DNA of 64,000 nt, from contig JAJAGP010000356.1 in NCBI GenBank assembly GCA_025084515.1, forward strand, positions 1-64,000. The letters are read 5' to 3'. Each line of letters begins with the position of its first letter. Positions within the stretch are counted from its first letter, which is position 1. The notes beneath the pieces are model-generated. The model made no database searches. It saw only the letters and a list, made by a program, of their open reading frames with translations, and was not told where the DNA came from. The translations under genes and the position numbers were made by a program. Shown here one piece after another: positions 1 through 9,879 of this stretch. Origin of the DNA: Ancistrus triradiatus (lineage: Eukaryota; Chordata; Actinopteri; Siluriformes; Loricariidae).

Positions 1-660
1 AAGACTGTAAAAAAGTTATAAAAACACACACTACTGCAAAAGAAGACGCAACTCTGGTAATTAGCTAATGGCTAATTACTGCAAACACAAGCCGGTATAC
101 CTGTAAAGTTACTAAATAACGATTAGCGGCAAAAAATATATAATCCGCCGGTACGAGAATAAAATTATTAAGATGTTGTACAAACCTACTATATATACGA
201 TTATATATGATACAGATGCGATTGGGAATTAAAACAGTTCAAAGATAATTAGCTGCTAACAGCTACGAGACGGCGTGCGTCCTGTGTGCAACCGCGGAGA
301 ATGAGTCTGGGTTGCCAGATCCTCGCAATCCTCGCGTCAGTTCCCTCAAGTGTTCTCTCAGCAATCTCTCAGTTAGAGCTTGTGTCAATCGTAAACAAAC
401 AGCATCAGCAAACAGGAGCAGTGGAACAAGCAGGGCCTTCTTCTTCCTATCTTCTACTTGCTACCCCTCTACCTTCTACTTCCTCTCTTCTACTTGCAAT
501 CCTCTATTTTCTATCTCCTACTTGCAATCCTTTAAATAAACTATAAAAAGACCCAAAAATACTAAAAGGAATCCAACATGACTCAAAGAACAAAAACAAA
601 GCCAAATAAGAACAAGAAAAATCCATCGCAGAACAAAGACATAACCCAAATGATGAAAGA
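1..660. other. Intergenic sequence, no gene seen
   Basis: No splice-bounded reading frame or known protein motif is visible. Positions 421-540 are pyrimidine-rich with a loosely repeated block around 'tctacttgca', which accounts for the short open frames there. Nothing else can be supported. Confidence 0.5.
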
Positions 661-663
661 GAC

Positions 664-668
<5 letters not shown>

Positions 669-742
<74 letters not shown>

Positions 743-760
743 TGCATACATACATACAGT
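669..760. repeat. Compound microsatellite (TC)n-(TA)n-(CA/CATA)n
   Basis: An uninterrupted TC run of about 42 bases is followed by a TA run of about 24 bases and then by ACACAC and CATA units. Short frames reading Ser-Leu, Tyr-Ile or Arg-Glu repeats across it are artefacts of the repeat. Confidence 0.95.
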
Positions 761-799
761 ATACAATATAGATATTCAAAAAGACCCCAAAGAACACTT

Positions 800-1260
800 T
801 AACACTGATGTCCTTAAAATTTCTAAACTAACCAAATGTACAGACAACAAATATTCCAATGACTGCCTAGTTAACTAGTCATCTCAACATATGTTGTTAA
901 ATACTAAAACCTCACAAAATGTATTTATTTTATTATTATTTACTTGGTTTAAAAACTTTAGAAATACAAAGTCATCAAAGACTAAATTGATCAAAAAATG
1001 TAGTATCCCAGGAAACTATGTACTGTGAAATTTGACAGTAGAACCATAAAGTGGCCAAATAACCATCAAAACTTCATAGTACAACTGTGAACTTCATGGT
1101 CAAACTGTGAAAATTCACATTAAAACTGTCAAGCAATTCACAGTTTTATTATGAAAATTCACAGTACATTTTTTTCCTGGGATGTCTAAGACTTGGTGCT
1201 GTAGGAATTTCAGCTTATTTAATCCATATATCCATTATATATATTCAAATTCTAAACATT
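800..1260. repeat. Duplicated flank of a lost peptide-gene copy
   Basis: The stretch near 855-915 (tgcctagttaact, then tcatctcaacatatg) and the stretch near 1187 (gtctaagacttggtgctgta) reappear in the same order near 9950-10130. A third trace of the second part is at about 16755. These are the same distal flanks seen beside other members of the small-peptide cluster, so this block is probably what remains of an older duplicate. No coding exon of the family is visible here. Confidence 0.5.
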
Positions 1261-1849
1261 CAAACTATTCAAAACTGGTTACTTAACGTTAAACTTAAAG
1301 AACATACTAATGTTCCCCAACAAGGACCTGAGAAACTTCATTGACGAGGCTCACACTCATAAGCATGCCTTTATTTCCCTCCCAAGTTTCCCTTCAAACG
1401 CTATCTTCTTCTCCCACTTAACCTTCGACCTGAGGGTTTAACACTGCCCCCTAACTACCGGGAAGGAAGTTATCCTGGTGACAGTGACGGTGTTTTGTTA
1501 CACTGCTTGAATTTTTGTGAGCCCATGATCTCATTGGATTGTTCCAGATATCCCAAGTGTGTTGTCCGTACTGTATATATTTTATACGATCTTTTATTTG
1601 TTCTCTTGTTTCCCATTTCAGATTTAATCTTCTGATTCACGTTGTGCTCCATTGTGATTCAGATGTGCTCTCATGACCCATGGCATGTAATTCATGTAGG
1701 AATTTCAGATATATATAAAATTTATAAATATTCTCCTATATTTAACATAAACAAAGACGGAAATGAACAGAAATATCTCCCTAGTTAATTGAACCACTCA
1801 AGAGAAGGCATCAAATACAAAAAACTCAACGCAAAGAAGCTTAGGACGT

Positions 1850-2345
1850 CTTTTTTTTTTCCATCCCTGGGGATCATGGGTAGTCCAGTCTACATTGTAA
1901 TGACATTACTGACCTGGGTGACGGGGTAATCATATGCACCTGGTGGAAACAGGAGGGCTACAGCCATGAAGTTATCTTGAACATCATACATTATTGGACA
2001 TTATCTAAATACATTTTGGATCTCTGGGTGAACAGAGGGTGAACTCCACAGAGATCAGTCGCACTGCTCCTCCTTTTAGACCTACTGACACGCCCGTCCC
2101 ATGACATGCCATGGTGATTCACACCAGCCTCTAATATTTTATGCCCACACCACTAGAGGGCCGAATCTGAGCTCTAGAGACACATCCATGCCTGCACTGT
2201 TTGAACTGTTTGAGCACCTGATCTCACTGGATTGTTCAAATATTCCAAAGATAACACATGACAGACATCAGTTTGCAATTCAACCATGTTTTTATTTCAA
2301 AGACTCTCCAAAGTGTTTAAATATTACATTACAGGTTTAGGATGG
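1850..2345 (-). repeat. 3' flank of peptide gene A, shared with gene E
   Basis: From 'ccctggggatcatg' to 'cacaccactagagggccgaa' this block matches 13165-13440 at many positions, with small insertions and deletions. In both places it lies just downstream of a minus-strand peptide gene, so genes A and E were duplicated together with at least 400-500 bases of 3' flank. Confidence 0.7.
2291..2296 (-). terminator. Polyadenylation signal of peptide gene A
   Basis: TTTATT on the plus strand reads AATAAA on the gene strand, about 53 bases past the stop codon at 2349-2351. The same spacing class is seen in genes B and E. Confidence 0.6.
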
Positions 2346-2348
2346 GGT

Positions 2349-2810
2349 TTAGCCTGTGGCTGGAGCAGGAGTAGGAATCAGCAGTGCTAGCAGAAGAGGC
2401 AGCAAAGAATTGAGACCATTATAATTATTGTTCCCAAAATTGTTGTTGTTGAGGTAGACAGGGAAGAATCCTCCAGTGTTGGACTGGAAATATACAGGCA
2501 CACAGTTACAGAGCAATGAGTTACAAAATACACAATGCATACTGTTTTTGGTCAAACATATTAAATGTTACCAACCTCGCCACTCGATGAGCGCTTCTCC
2601 CGTTCCTGCTCCTCATCAGCCTGTAAGAACCACATTCATATTAGGATCTGAAAGTGATGGCTGGGTTACTGTCAAGGTTGATTTAAAAGCAATACCATAC
2701 ATATCGAATCAAGCACTGAGTAAACTTAAAGGTGGAGGCAAAAGCTAGGGACTTACAAGACCTGCACAGCACAGTGCAAAGAGACATACAGCAATGAGCA
2801 CGATCTTCAT
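2349..2810 (-). CDS. Small secreted peptide precursor, copy A (SCPP-like)
   Basis: Spliced gene on the minus strand. Coding exons are 2757-2810 (signal, 18 codons; exon starts near 2826), 2576-2620 (15 codons) and 2349-2483 (44 codons plus TAA), with an untranslated first exon ending at 2944. All introns are phase 0 with GT-AG ends. The predicted product has 77 residues: a signal peptide with likely cleavage after the first Ala of exon 3, an acidic piece ADEEQEREKR with a Lys-Arg site, then SSSGE with a Ser-x-Glu site. A Gly-Phe-Phe-Pro/Asn-rich segment, a Leu-rich stretch (about residues 57-69) and a PTPAPATG end follow. A C-terminal Gly would permit amidation. I do not recognise a named gene. 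The layout resembles SCPP genes, and QEREKRS recalls mammalian FDCSP. Function is unknown; secretion is well supported. Confidence 0.8.
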
Positions 2811-2945
2811 GGTTTTCAAGAAATTTCTATCAGATAGAAAACAAAGTAAAAATGTCACTGTATGTATTTAATCATTTGTAGTTCTTACGACACTAAAATA
2901 ACACAAATATGAAAATATTTAATCTGCCAGTATTCACACTAACCT

Positions 2946-3052
2946 TTTCTAAACGGAATCACTGAGGACTCAAAGTCTCAACTGGAAACGACTCCACTAA
3001 CACTATGAGTGCTGCCTTTTAAAGAAATGCTCAGTCTACAACTGACCAATCA
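2946..3052 (-). promoter_or_regulatory. Promoter and leader exon of gene A
   Basis: On the minus strand, an inverted CCAAT box (tgattggt, plus-strand accaatca near 3044-3051) lies about 25 bases upstream of a TATA-like TTTAAAAGGCAG (plus 3013-3023). The untranslated exon ends at 2944 in AAAAG|gttagt. The same module, with TATAAAAGGCAG, precedes genes B and C. The weaker TATA here may lower expression; that is inference. Confidence 0.65.
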
Positions 3053-3109
3053 GCATGGATTTTAAAACATTTACACAACACACAAAAAAAGGATTTTTAC
3101 TCAGAGTTT

Positions 3110-3230
3110 TCTATACAGCACAACATTTGGCAACATTTGGCAAAAAACAATTAGGAAATGAGGATTGATTTGCACTTGAGAGTCTGAAAACAACAATTTT
3201 GCAAGAGCTTCCTCTGAAAGGTCTTTAAGG
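3110..3230 (-). promoter_or_regulatory. Conserved distal promoter block of gene A
   Basis: The sequence 'caacatttggcaa' with 'aggaaatgaggattgattt' and 'gagtctgaaaacaacaat' recurs near 9700-9745 (upstream of C), 4115-4165 (upstream of B, reverse sense) and 19500-19585. It is the most widely kept noncoding block of the cluster, about 100-250 bases from the TATA box. Confidence 0.5.
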
Positions 3231-3299
3231 TTTAACATCTTGTCTTGAGAGGTTGGGTTCATAAAGCTCCCTGTCATACTGTACACTACATGAGCACCT

Positions 3300-4050
3300 T
3301 GAAGGGTTACATCTATGAGCTGCGGTTTTTCTGGTTAAAAAGCACAATAATCGTCATTTCTCAACCGATATTAATGAGTCGTTTTATTATTCGGGGTTTT
3401 TTTTTGTCTATGTAAAGTACAAAAAAAGGTTTTGACGCCAGTTACTTTGAATCTCGATAGGAGTATTAGCATAAGTTAACGTGAAGGAAAATAAATCACT
3501 GTAATAAGAAATTACTGAGAAAAAACTCCTGTTTGTTAGGCATGGATTTGGATTACTTTCCTCGTGGAAACTTTCGTTTAGAATTTCATGTAGGCCTACA
3601 TGAAATGTGTAGAAGGTTTTAATGTTGTGGAGATATTTGAATACGGGTTTAATTCATTAAAATGTAAAAGGCAATAGGCAAGCAGCAAGATGTTTATTTT
3701 ACAAAGACCAAAACCCATTAAACAATCCATGGTTATAAAATTTTTTTTTTTTTTTTTTAAATCGCACCAGCCTCATGTCATGTGAGATGAGAGCATATCT
3801 GAAGTATAATTCAATATGCAGAATACAATCTGAACCAGAGCATTAAATCTGAAATGGGAAATAAGAGAATAAATCATGGATCCAGCATGGACAAAACACT
3901 TTGGATATCTTTGGAATTATGCATGTGTTCATAGGCAGTTCAAACAGGACCACCATGAATGTCTCTCTAGAACTCAGATTCTAAAAACTGTTTTTAGACA
4001 GCTACAGTATTTAGAATGTACATACACAGATATACATGCATATGTTTCCT
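3300..4050. other. Intergenic, between divergent peptide genes A and B
   Basis: No coding exon is seen. It holds a poly-T run near 3740-3758. A segment at about 3840-3930 resembles, in reverse sense, parts of 1520-1640 (ctgaaatgggaaataag against cttgtttcccatttcag). That again points to local duplication of flanks. Confidence 0.5.
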
Positions 4051-4237
4051 AATGTTGTTTGTCACTTCAGCTCAGCTCTCAGCTTAACCGTTGTAGCTGC
4101 AGCAATGCAGAAAATCTCAAACAATCCTCATTTCTTAATTCTTTGTTCAGGTTGATGTTGCCAAATGTTGTGTAATGCAGAAAACTGCTTTTAGGTGAAA
4201 TCCAGAATTTATGAGTTGTGGTATTCTATTAAGGTTC

Positions 4238-4359
4238 ATGCTGATTGGTTGATTTTAGACTGAACTTTTCTATAAAAGGCAGGTCTCATAGTGCTAGTGA
4301 AGCTGTACCAAACTGGGATTGTGGATCTGCAGTCTTTGTATCTACATCTAAAGCTACAG
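4238..4359 (+). promoter_or_regulatory. Core promoter and leader exon of gene B
   Basis: An inverted CCAAT box (gctgattggttg, about 4241-4252) sits about 20 bases upstream of TATAAAA at 4271-4277, followed by GGCAGG. Transcription should start near 4300. The untranslated exon then runs to 4359, ending in CTACAG|gtgagt. The same arrangement appears in C. Confidence 0.75.
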
Positions 4360-4457
4360 GTGAGTATCGTATGATATTAGAATATGTGATATTTTGTGTT
4401 AAGTTTGTATAGTAAAAATCGTGTTTGCTTTCTATCCGTTAGAAATCTTAAGAAACC

Positions 4458-4937
4458 ATGAAGATCACGCTCATTGCTGTGTGTCTCATTGCACTGTGCT
4501 GTGCAGTTCTTGTAAGTACAGAACTTTTTACTCCAAATCTAAGTTTACTCAGTGTGTGTTTTGATATATATGGCAGTCATTTTAAATTATCCACCAGATT
4601 TTATAATGAAATGTTGTTTTTACAGGCTGATGATGAGCATGAACTGGAGAAGCGTTCATCAAGTGGTGAGGTAGGTAGCACTGCTTAATCTGTCTGCTCA
4701 CAACAAAAGCAGTTTTAGACCTCGTTTATGCAGTGATACATTTTGAATCATCAACATGTAGATCATCCAGCCCTGTGCTAACTGTCGGCATCTGTATTTT
4801 CTCAGTCCAACGGTGGAGGATTTTATCCCTACTACATCAACAATGGCGGCGGTGGGGGCTTTGGCGGCAGTAACCTTATGAGTACACTGCTGGGCTTTTT
4901 GCTAGCACGACTGATTCCTGCTCCAGCTACAGGCTAA
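4458..4937 (+). CDS. Small secreted peptide precursor, copy B (SCPP-like)
   Basis: Coding exons are 4458-4511 (signal sequence, exon begins at 4443 after a TAG acceptor), 4626-4670 and 4806-4937 including TAA. All junctions are phase 0 with GT-AG ends. The product is 76 residues: signal MKITLIAVCLIALCCAVL, then ADDEHELEKR with a dibasic Lys-Arg site, then SSSGE (Ser-x-Glu). A Gly/Tyr/Asn-rich part with a run of five Gly, a hydrophobic stretch with one Arg (LLGFLLARLI), and PAPATG at the end follow. If cut at Lys-Arg and amidated at the final Gly it would give a peptide of about 47 residues. No Cys remains after the signal peptide, so it is not a defensin-type molecule. The role is unknown; secretory matrix or mucosal peptide are the main guesses. 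Confidence 0.85.
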
Positions 4938-4996
4938 TAAGATACCCAGTCCTATTACTGCTGTAACGATCTACTGCATTACTGGTGATATTTTGA

Positions 4997-5002
4997 AATA
5001 AA
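4997..5002 (+). terminator. Polyadenylation signal of gene B
   Basis: AATAAA 60 bases past the stop codon. The Tc1 element begins only six bases later, so the natural cleavage site of this gene probably lies inside the transposon. Copy C keeps the signal without the transposon. Confidence 0.7.
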
Positions 5003-5369
5003 GACATACAGTGGTGTTTGAAAGTTTGTGAACTGTTTAGAATTTTCTATATATCTGCATAAATATGACCTAAAACATCATCAGATTTTCACACAAGTCC
5101 TAAAAGTAGATAAAGAGAACCCTGTTAAACCAATGAGACAAAAATATTATACTTGGTATTTATTGAGGAAAATGATCCAATATTACATATTAGTGAGTGG
5201 CAAAAAGTATGTGAACCTCTAGGATTAGCAGTTAATTTGAAGGTGAAATTAGAGTCAGGTGTTTTCAATCAATGGGATGACAATCAGGTGTGAGTGGGCA
5301 CCCTGTTTTATTTAAAGAACAGGGATCTATCAAAGTCTGCTCTTCACAACACGTTTGTGGAAGTGTATC

Positions 5370-7428
5370 ATGGCACGAACGAAGGAGATTTTTGAGGAGC
5401 TCAGAAAAAGAGTTGTTGATGCTCATCAGGCTGGAAAATGTTACAAAACCATCTCTAAAGAGTTTGGACTCCACCAATCCCCAGTCAGACAGATTGTGTA
5501 CAAATGGAGGAAATTCAAGACCCTTGTTACCCTCCTCAGGAGTAGTCGACCAACAAAGATCACTCCAGGAGCAAGGCATGTAATAGTTGGCCAAGTCACA
5601 AAGGACCCCAGGTTAAGTTCTAAGCAACTGAAGGCCTCTCTCACATTGGCTAATGTTAATGTTCATGAGTCCACCATCAGAAGAACACTGAACAACAATG
5701 GTGTGCATGGCAGGGTTGCAAGGAGAAAGCCACTGCTCTCCAAAAAGAACATTGCTGCTCGTCTGCAGTTTGCTAAAGATCACGTGGACAAGCCAGAAGG
5801 CAATTGGAAGAATATTTTGTGGATGGATGAGACCAAAACGGAACTTTTTTTTTATTTAAGAAAAGCATTATGTTTGGAGAAAGGAAAACACTGCATTCCA
5901 GCATAAGAACCTTATCCCATCTGTGAAACATGGTGGTGGTAGTATCATGGTTTGGGCCTGTTTTGCTGCATCTGGGCCAGGACGGCTTGCCATCATGGAT
6001 GGACCATTATACCACAGTTGGTTCCAACCCCAAAATCTGTTTGGCTGAGAGACAATTTTCCCGTAACTTTATTGACGATAACGGCACTCTGACTGATGCG
6101 CTATAAGTATTACTCCACGGCATACACAGCAGCAAAGTTATAATAAGTAAAACATTGCCAAAATGAAAACTACAATCAGTTTATAAAATACATTGGTTTT
6201 GAAAACAATTTAAATTTGGAAGATGAAACTATTAACGACCAACCTGAGCCAAAGGTTTATCACCTTTAGAATTTGGAAGCTCTAGAAAAGCAAAACGAAG
6301 TCACTACTCTAAATCAAACGTTCCAGTTCCTAATGGATTCACAGCTTGACTGAACAGCGTTGATTTAGTTAACATAGTTTTAGTTCTATCCACAAAAATG
6401 CTGAATCAACTTCATCCCTCACACAGACGTCGTTTGCTGGAGTTAAACTCGACTCTTTCATCAAACACCATCCGCCGCTGAATGGAGCTTCGTTCATCTG
6501 TCAGGTTTGTTATCTGTAAGTCCAGCTCTAACCCAGAGAAGCTGCTGATGCTCTGTAACTCTGCCCTTACATTTCTGACTGATCAGATTCACATCAAGAG
6601 CTTCATCATACAGATTTATAATCACTAATCAAACGGGATCCTAGACTTTGGTTAGAACAAAGCAAATCTCACTCCCATTTGCTTCAGTCGGTAGAATCTT
6701 AGTAACAGCTTGCATTATAATCCCGACCCATTTTATTTGCTGAATGTAAATAAACTTTATTTTTAATCAATTACAACTTACCAATTTATATATTTGTGTC
6801 TATTGTCTGTATAATAAACAGTTATTGGTTATTCTGTTCCTCGACTTTAATGACTGAAGGCCTTAGCCGCGGGGTAATAACAGAATGGAACCATTTTACC
6901 TCGCGGAAGGCTGATACACAAATTGTTTTTTCTGTCCTCTTTCCTCTTTACCTTAACATCGTACAATAAATGGTGATAACGGAACTGTGGTATAATCACA
7001 ATAATACACTCGAGGACGACCTCGAGTGTATTTTTGCTTAAATGAATTCTGAATTAAATCAGAGAATTCTAAAGGAAAATGTCAGGACATCTGTCCACGA
7101 ACTGAATCTCAAGAGAAGGTGGGTCATGCAGCAACACAACGACCCTAAGCACACAAGTCGTTCTACCAAAGAATGGTTAAAGAAGAATAAATTTCATGTT
7201 TTGGAATGGCCAAGTCAAAGTTCTGACCTTAATCCAATGGAAATGTTGTGGAAGGACCTGAAGCGAGCAGCTAATGTGAGGAAACCCACCAACATCCCAG
7301 AGCTGAAGCTGTTCTGTATGGAGGAATGGGCTAAAATTCCTACAAGCCGGTGTGCAGGACTGATCAACAGCTACAGGAAACATTTAGCTGCAGTTATTGC
7401 TGCACAGGGGGGTCACACCAGATACTGA
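5370..7428 (+). pseudogene. Tc1 transposase (DD34E type), disrupted
   Basis: The N-terminal part starts MARTKEIFEELRKRVV and shows the paired helix-turn-helix DNA-binding region, then the linker GRPTKIT, then the first catalytic Asp in W-M-D-E-T-K. A frameshift follows near 5855 (run of T). The middle part, KHGGGSIMVW with GPGRLAIMDG, is in another frame. The C-terminal part at 7042-7428 has the second Asp region (here QQHNDPKHTSR, the usual D of QQDND being His) and ends HTRY. With a 1-kb insertion, a frameshift and loss of a catalytic Asp it cannot be active. Confidence 0.88.
6004..7041. mobile_element. Unclassified insertion inside the Tc1 element
   Basis: The transposase reading is broken after GGATGGA and resumes at ATGAATTCTG. 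The inserted piece has inner inverted repeats TATACCACAGTT (6008-6019) and AACTGTGGTATA (6983-6994). Close to its right end is a hairpin with 13-base arms and a 4-base loop (7003-7032, core CACTCGAGG/CCTCGAGTG). It has no long open frame, so it looks like a non-autonomous DNA transposon. I cannot name the superfamily; a Helitron is not supported because the terminal TC and CTRR are missing. Confidence 0.6.
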
Positions 7429-7649
7429 AAACAAAAGGTCACATACCTTTGCCACTCACTAATATGTAATATTGGGTCATTTTCCTCAATAAATAATGAC
7501 CAAGTATAATATTTTTGTCTCATTTGTTTAACTGGGTTCTCTTTATCTACTTTTAGGACTTGTGTGAAAATCTGATGATGTTTTAGGGCATATTTATGCA
7601 GAAATATAGAAAATTCTAAAGGGTTCACAAACTTTCAAGCACCACTGTA

Positions 7650-8835
7650 ACTAAAATTTAAACTGATATTTGTCTAATCATATTTTTGATTAAATTATTT
7701 TATTGTATTTATATGCTAACAATAATAAGCTGTACTGATGTACTGTACTGTTTATTTCCTTTGAGTAGATCTGTATCCTTTCACACATATAAAACACATT
7801 TTTTCATTAGTGATGGTCAATGATAAGAAGTTACAGATGCACTATTTAGATATGTTTTTGATATTTCAAAGTGAATGAGCAGAGTTCTGACCTGGAACAA
7901 AAGAAACGCTAATATAATGAGGACATAGACACAGGGGTGTCTTGGGGCTGGGTTTAGGTTAGTCCCCTAGGAGAATTTAAAAACGGCCCAAAAAGGTCCA
8001 CATTATGAAACTGGCATAACATTTAAAACGTGCAAATTGGAGAAAAATCTGCAAATTTCTATAAAGCAACACACCATTCAAAGTCTGTTTTAGGTACAGA
8101 TCTTATATGATTTAACTAATATCCATCTACTAACAAGAGGTACAGATCAATCAAAGATACAAGCAATGTTACTGCACTAGCAGGTCCTAAATACTCTACT
8201 CAAATACTGAGAATATAGACTGGTATAATCAAATGTGTTCTGTAGCTTCATTCATGTTTAATAAGCTGGATGAGTGAATTTTTTAGGACAGTGTGACATT
8301 TGACAGCAGGACATTTGTTTATAAATTACATTTTTATTTATTTTCACACAAGGAAATTTGAAAAATTAAAGTCTATTACCAGAGAACAAAAGGGCTATTG
8401 GTAAAAGCCCAACAAAAAGAAATAAACAGAATGTGGCAGTACTAGTCAAACTAGCATTTTAAGTCTAACTTGGACTGAAGCTTTTCTTAAATTCAATAAA
8501 TACATTAAATAAATTTCATTATGAGGAAACTTGAATTTTTAAAACTTGAAATAGAATTGAATAATCATAATATTCCAACAATCATATAATCAAATCTTAG
8601 CTGTATCGGCTGTATTTGAAATCTTTTCATTTGCGTATTGTAAAGCGGTTTCAGGGACATTATGAGGCAGCAGCGCCTCTCCCAGGTCCTAGTGCCCCAA
8701 AAGTATTTACATTGCAGATATGGAGAGAGTTGGAAGGACAGTTGAAAAGAGAAATATTTCTTATTATCTTTAAATATTAATGATTCTCCTTCAAAATATG
8801 ACATGAGACAGATATAAATTTGTAACTTAGCTATA
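7650..8835. other. Intergenic sequence between Tc1 and gene C
   Basis: AT-rich sequence with no recognisable exon, transposon end or tandem repeat. It may be the old spacer of the B-C inverted pair. Confidence 0.4.
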
Positions 8836-8903
8836 TCTTTATTTAAAAAATATCACCAGTAATGCAGTAGATTGTTACAGCAGTAATAGGACTGGGTATC
8901 TTA

Positions 8904-9382
8904 TTAGCCTGTAGCTGGAGCAGGAATCAGTCGTGCTAGCAAAAAGCCCAGCAGTGTACTCATAAGGTTACTGCCGCCAAAGCCCCCACCGCCGCCATTG
9001 TTGATGTAGTAGGGATAAAATCCTCCACCGTTGGACTGAGAAAATACAGATGCCGACAGTTAGCACAGGGCTGGATGATCTACATGTTGATGATTCAAAA
9101 TGTATCACTGCATAAACGAGGTCTAAAACTGCTTTTGTTGTGAGCAGACAGATTAAGCAGTGCTACCTACCTCACCACTTGATGAACGCTTCTCCAGTTC
9201 ATGCTCATCATCAGCCTGTAAAAACAACATTCGTTATAAAATCTGGTGGATAAATTAAAAGGACTGCCATATATATCAAATCAAGCACTGAATAAACTTA
9301 GACGTGGAGTAAAAAGTTCTGTACTTACGAGAACTGCACAGTACAGTGCAATGAGACACACAGCAATGAGCGTGATCTTCAT
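8904..9382 (-). CDS. Small secreted peptide precursor, copy C (SCPP-like)
   Basis: Minus-strand twin of copy B. Coding exons are 9329-9382 (exon starts near 9397), 9171-9215 and 8904-9035 including TAA; the leader exon ends at 9504. The mature part encoded by exons 3 and 4 is identical to B: ADDEHELEKR, SSSGE, the Gly-rich block, LLGFLLARLI and PAPATG. The one clear coding change is in the signal sequence, where Cys-15 is Tyr (ALYCAVL). Two intact genes for the same mature peptide suggest dosage or recent gene conversion. The TATA box at 9586-9592 and the inverted CCAAT box near 9613-9621 are kept, so it should be expressed like B. Confidence 0.85.
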
Positions 9383-9503
9383 GGTTTCTTAAGATTTCTA
9401 ACGGATAGAAAGCAAACACGATTTTTACTATACAAACTTAATGTACATTTAAATAACACAAAAGATCACATATTCTAATATTCAAATATCATACGATACT
9501 CAC

Positions 9504-9625
9504 CTGTAGCTTTAGATGCAGGTACAAAGACTGCAGATCCACAATCCCAGTTTGGTACAGCTTCACTAGCACTATGTGACCTGCCTTTTATAGAAAAGTT
9601 CAGTCTAAAATCAACCAATCAGCAT
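9504..9625 (-). promoter_or_regulatory. Core promoter and leader exon of gene C
   Basis: Read on the minus strand: inverted CCAAT box (plus 9613-9621, aaccaatca), TATAAAA (plus 9586-9592) with GGCAGG, and an untranslated exon ending at 9504 in CTACAG|gtgagt. It differs from B by single bases only. Confidence 0.75.
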
Positions 9626-9879
9626 GAACCTTAATAGAATACCACAACTCATGAATCCTGGATTTCACCTAAAAGCAGTTTTCTGCATTACACAACATTT
9701 GGCAACATCAACCTGAACAAACAATTAAGAAATGAGGATTGTTTCTGATTGTCTGCATTGCTGCAGCTGCAATGGTTAAGCTGAGAGCTGAGCTGAAGTG
9801 ACAAACAATATTAGGAAATTAGGAAACATTGTTTAACGAGTCATCTGTATTTGTTCAGATTTTCACAGAGGTATAGGTG

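Larger units (their letters stand above)
4050..5006 (+). repeat. Left arm of inverted duplication carrying gene B
   Basis: This arm, from 'gtttgtcacttcagctcagc' to just past the AATAAA, matches 8838-9815 read in reverse, with scattered substitutions and a few small indels. It includes distal promoter, TATA box, all exons, introns and polyadenylation signal. By eye the arms differ at only a few percent of positions, and coding exons 3 and 4 look identical. Confidence 0.85.
5008..7647 (+). mobile_element. Tc1-like transposon, family 1, interrupted
   Basis: The element starts with CAGTGGTG after a TA and ends with CACCACTG before a TA. Its inverted terminal regions are about 200 bases long ('gtttgtgaac', 'cataaatatgacctaaaacatc'). 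It contains both halves of a Tc1 transposase gene, split by an unrelated insertion of about 1 kb at 6004-7041. Several damaged relatives are elsewhere in the window (21.6 kb, 26.6 kb, 42.9 kb). Confidence 0.9.
8838..9815 (-). repeat. Right arm of inverted duplication carrying gene C
   Basis: Reverse-sense counterpart of 4050-5006. The outer ends diverge near 9815 (after 'gacaaaca') and near 8838. The Tc1 next to B is absent here, so it inserted after the duplication or was never in this arm. Confidence 0.85.

Noticed and set aside
504..878. Frames with Ser-Leu, Tyr-Ile and Arg-Glu repeats
   Set aside because: Products of the (TC)n(TA)n microsatellite.
4458..4937. Frog-skin-type antimicrobial precursor
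   Set aside because: The signal/acidic/KR layout is similar, but the mature part lacks the cationic amphipathic helix and is Gly/Leu/Pro-rich and nearly uncharged.
4458..4937. Hepcidin, defensin or other disulfide peptide
   Set aside because: There is no Cys after the signal peptide in any copy.
6004..7041. Helitron, because of the 3' hairpin
   Set aside because: The 5' end does not start with TC, the 3' end lacks CTRR, and inner inverted repeats are present.
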